From contig PWPN01000016.1 in assembly GCA_003557125.1 (NCBI GenBank), positions 1 through 8,031 on the forward strand: a stretch of DNA of 8,031 bases, written 5' to 3'. The position numbers were made by a program, and so were the translations under genes. This document shows, in pieces, positions 7,079-8,031 of this stretch (position 1 is its first letter; every line of letters starts with the position of its first letter). Under the pieces are notes generated by a model. The model was not told the origin of the DNA. It made no database searches and worked only from the letters and a program-made list of their open reading frames with translations. This stretch comes from Phycisphaerae bacterium. GTDB lineage: Bacteria > Planctomycetota > Phycisphaerae > UBA1845 > PWPN01.

Positions 7079-8031
7079 ATGCAATGCAAAAACCTCGTGA
7101 CATGGCTGATCGGTGCGTGTGGGCTTCTGTCGGCTGCGTCGGCAGTCCCCGCGCTCGGACAGGTTCCGATCAGCAGCGTCACCCAGACACTCCGGTTCGG
7201 CGTCGAAACGCCTCTGCCGGATCCGACTATTCCCGAAGTGGTCGATTACGTTCATACGGATATCGACATCCTCTACTCGGCTTGCGCGTGGGCGTTTGCG
7301 ATCGCCCCGCATGACCAGCCGCCAACACCCGAAAATCCGGACGGGACGCGTCGTATCGACTTGGAAGATGCCCTGCTCTACGTCAATGCCTATGCCCGCT
7401 GGAACCTGTCGTCGATACCGCCGTCATTTGCCTTTCTCGGAGCGGTCCCCGGCGAGGATTTCTGGATTCTCCCGCAAAGCAGCGACCCGAACATTCTGTA
7501 TCTGGGGTTCGCGTCGGAAAATATGACTTCGTCCGACCTCGCTGCCCTGGTGGCCTGGAATCCCGGCGATCCACGCGGCGGGGCCAACGTCGAAGGCAAA
7601 TGGTTCCGTATTCAGCTTGTCGATATGCGCGGGCCTGAGGACGGCCATTTCTCGATGTGGCGGACGGGCGCTTCCAACTCGCCCGAGGTCTTCATGTCCA
7701 CCTACGAGGGCGGCATCACCGAGCAGGACGTCTACCACCACTCGGCCGGATCCCATATCCACGTGAACTGGGGATTCACCCAACCGGGCTACTACGAAGT
7801 GGATATCCGGGTCAGCACGTACATCCCCGGCCAGCTCAATGCGCCGCGGTTCGACGCCGACGGCGACGGTGACGTGGACATGAGCGATTTCGGGGCATGG
7901 CAGCGCTGCTATTCCGGCCCGGGCGTGCCTTACGCGTGCGGCTGCGAGTGGGCCGACGGCGACGGTGACGGCGACGTCGATGCCGACGACTTCGCTCTGT
8001 TCGCAGCCTGTTTCTCAGGCCCGGCTGTGCC
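7079..8031 (+). CDS. Secreted choice-of-anchor-M-like protein with dockerin-like repeats (3' end missing)
   Basis: Open from ATG 7079 through the window end, 317 complete codons, with no stop seen. GGAGGAG (7064-7070) is 8 nt upstream, a strong ribosome site. Residues 1-28 form a signal peptide (LVTWLIGACGLLSAASA, then VPALGQ). Residues 30-247 resemble a choice-of-anchor M (TIGR03769-type) domain: LYLGFASENM, KWFRIQLVDMRGPEDGHFSMW, FMSTYEGG, and the hallmark GSHIHVNWGFTQPGYYEVDIRV at 225-245 with H226 and H228. Residues 259-304 hold two dockerin/EF-hand-like loops, each followed by a helix and C(Y/F)SGP. The protein is probably exported and may be surface- or matrix-attached through the part beyond the edge (a PEP-CTERM-like anchor is possible but not seen). 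In Actinobacteria this domain accompanies metal ABC transporters; whether that holds here needs the downstream sequence. It follows the pseudopilin gene by 59 nt. Confidence 0.85.
   Translation, partial: MQCKNLVTWLIGACGLLSAASAVPALGQVPISSVTQTLRFGVETPLPDPTIPEVVDYVHTDIDILYSACAWAFAIAPHDQPPTPENPDGTRRIDLEDALLYVNAYARWNLSSIPPSFAFLGAVPGEDFWILPQSSDPNILYLGFASENMTSSDLAALVAWNPGDPRGGANVEGKWFRIQLVDMRGPEDGHFSMWRTGASNSPEVFMSTYEGGITEQDVYHHSAGSHIHVNWGFTQPGYYEVDIRVSTYIPGQLNAPRFDADGDGDVDMSDFGAWQRCYSGPGVPYACGCEWADGDGDGDVDADDFALFAACFSGPAV
7853..8031 (+). repeat. Paired dockerin-like calcium-loop repeat
   Basis: Two 12-residue loops, residues 259-270 and 293-304, fit the DxDGDGxVDxxD pattern with Asp at loop positions 1, 3, 5, 7, 9 and 12, and repeat every 34 residues. 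At DNA level a 19-bp run, GCCGACGGCGACGGTGACG, is identical at 7856-7874 and 7952-7970. Each loop is followed by a helix (FGAWQRCYSGP, FALFAACFSGP). Similar doublets end many planctomycete secreted proteins, where they are annotated dockerin type I. They probably bind calcium; no partner cohesin is visible. Confidence 0.8.

Noticed and set aside
6126..7103. 325-codon minus-strand open frame
   Set aside because: Covers the pseudopilin gene on the opposite strand; the pilin motifs and strong ribosome site settle the coding strand.

Overview
The window is GC-rich DNA most consistent with an uncultured or little-studied planctomycete, probably of the Phycisphaerae type. Three things point there: a secreted protein ending in paired Asp/Gly-rich dockerin-like calcium loops, each followed by a C(Y/F)SGP motif; a single-gene pseudopilin with a GFTLIE prepilin site and late CPAD and YGDAHVE motifs; and a giant OstA-like envelope protein. 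The assignment rests on protein style only. No rRNA or tRNA gene was found.

Layout: positions 1-42 look like the last 13 codons of a plus-strand gene. Positions 43-752 are a gene-poor gap where I see no convincing gene. On the minus strand, 5335 to 753, lie two co-directional genes, kdsC (Kdo-8-phosphate phosphatase, 4775-5335) followed by a 1,314-residue membrane-anchored LptC/OstA-like protein (753-4697). This recalls the kdsC-lptC-lptA order of proteobacterial LPS transport operons, but separate lptC and lptA genes are replaced by one giant multi-repeat protein, and no lptB follows it in the window.

Positions 5336-5658 are a divergent intergenic region with a near-consensus sigma70 promoter firing rightward (TTGACC-N16-TATAAT, 5533-5560) and a weaker candidate promoter firing leftward toward kdsC. 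To the right are three plus-strand genes: a small secreted Cys/His-rich protein with an HDHQRCQLC motif (5659-6054), a type II/IV pseudopilin-like protein (6258-7019), and a secreted protein with a choice-of-anchor-M-like domain and dockerin-like repeats (7079 to beyond the right edge, incomplete).

How the genes may work together: the left block would make Kdo for the lipopolysaccharide core and supply a periplasmic bridge for lipopolysaccharide transport. The right block looks like a secretion or surface cassette. Because choice-of-anchor-M domains in Actinobacteria are known to accompany metal ABC transporters, and because the first gene carries a His/Cys metal-site-like motif, a metal-acquisition role is a testable inference; the sequence past the right edge would decide it.
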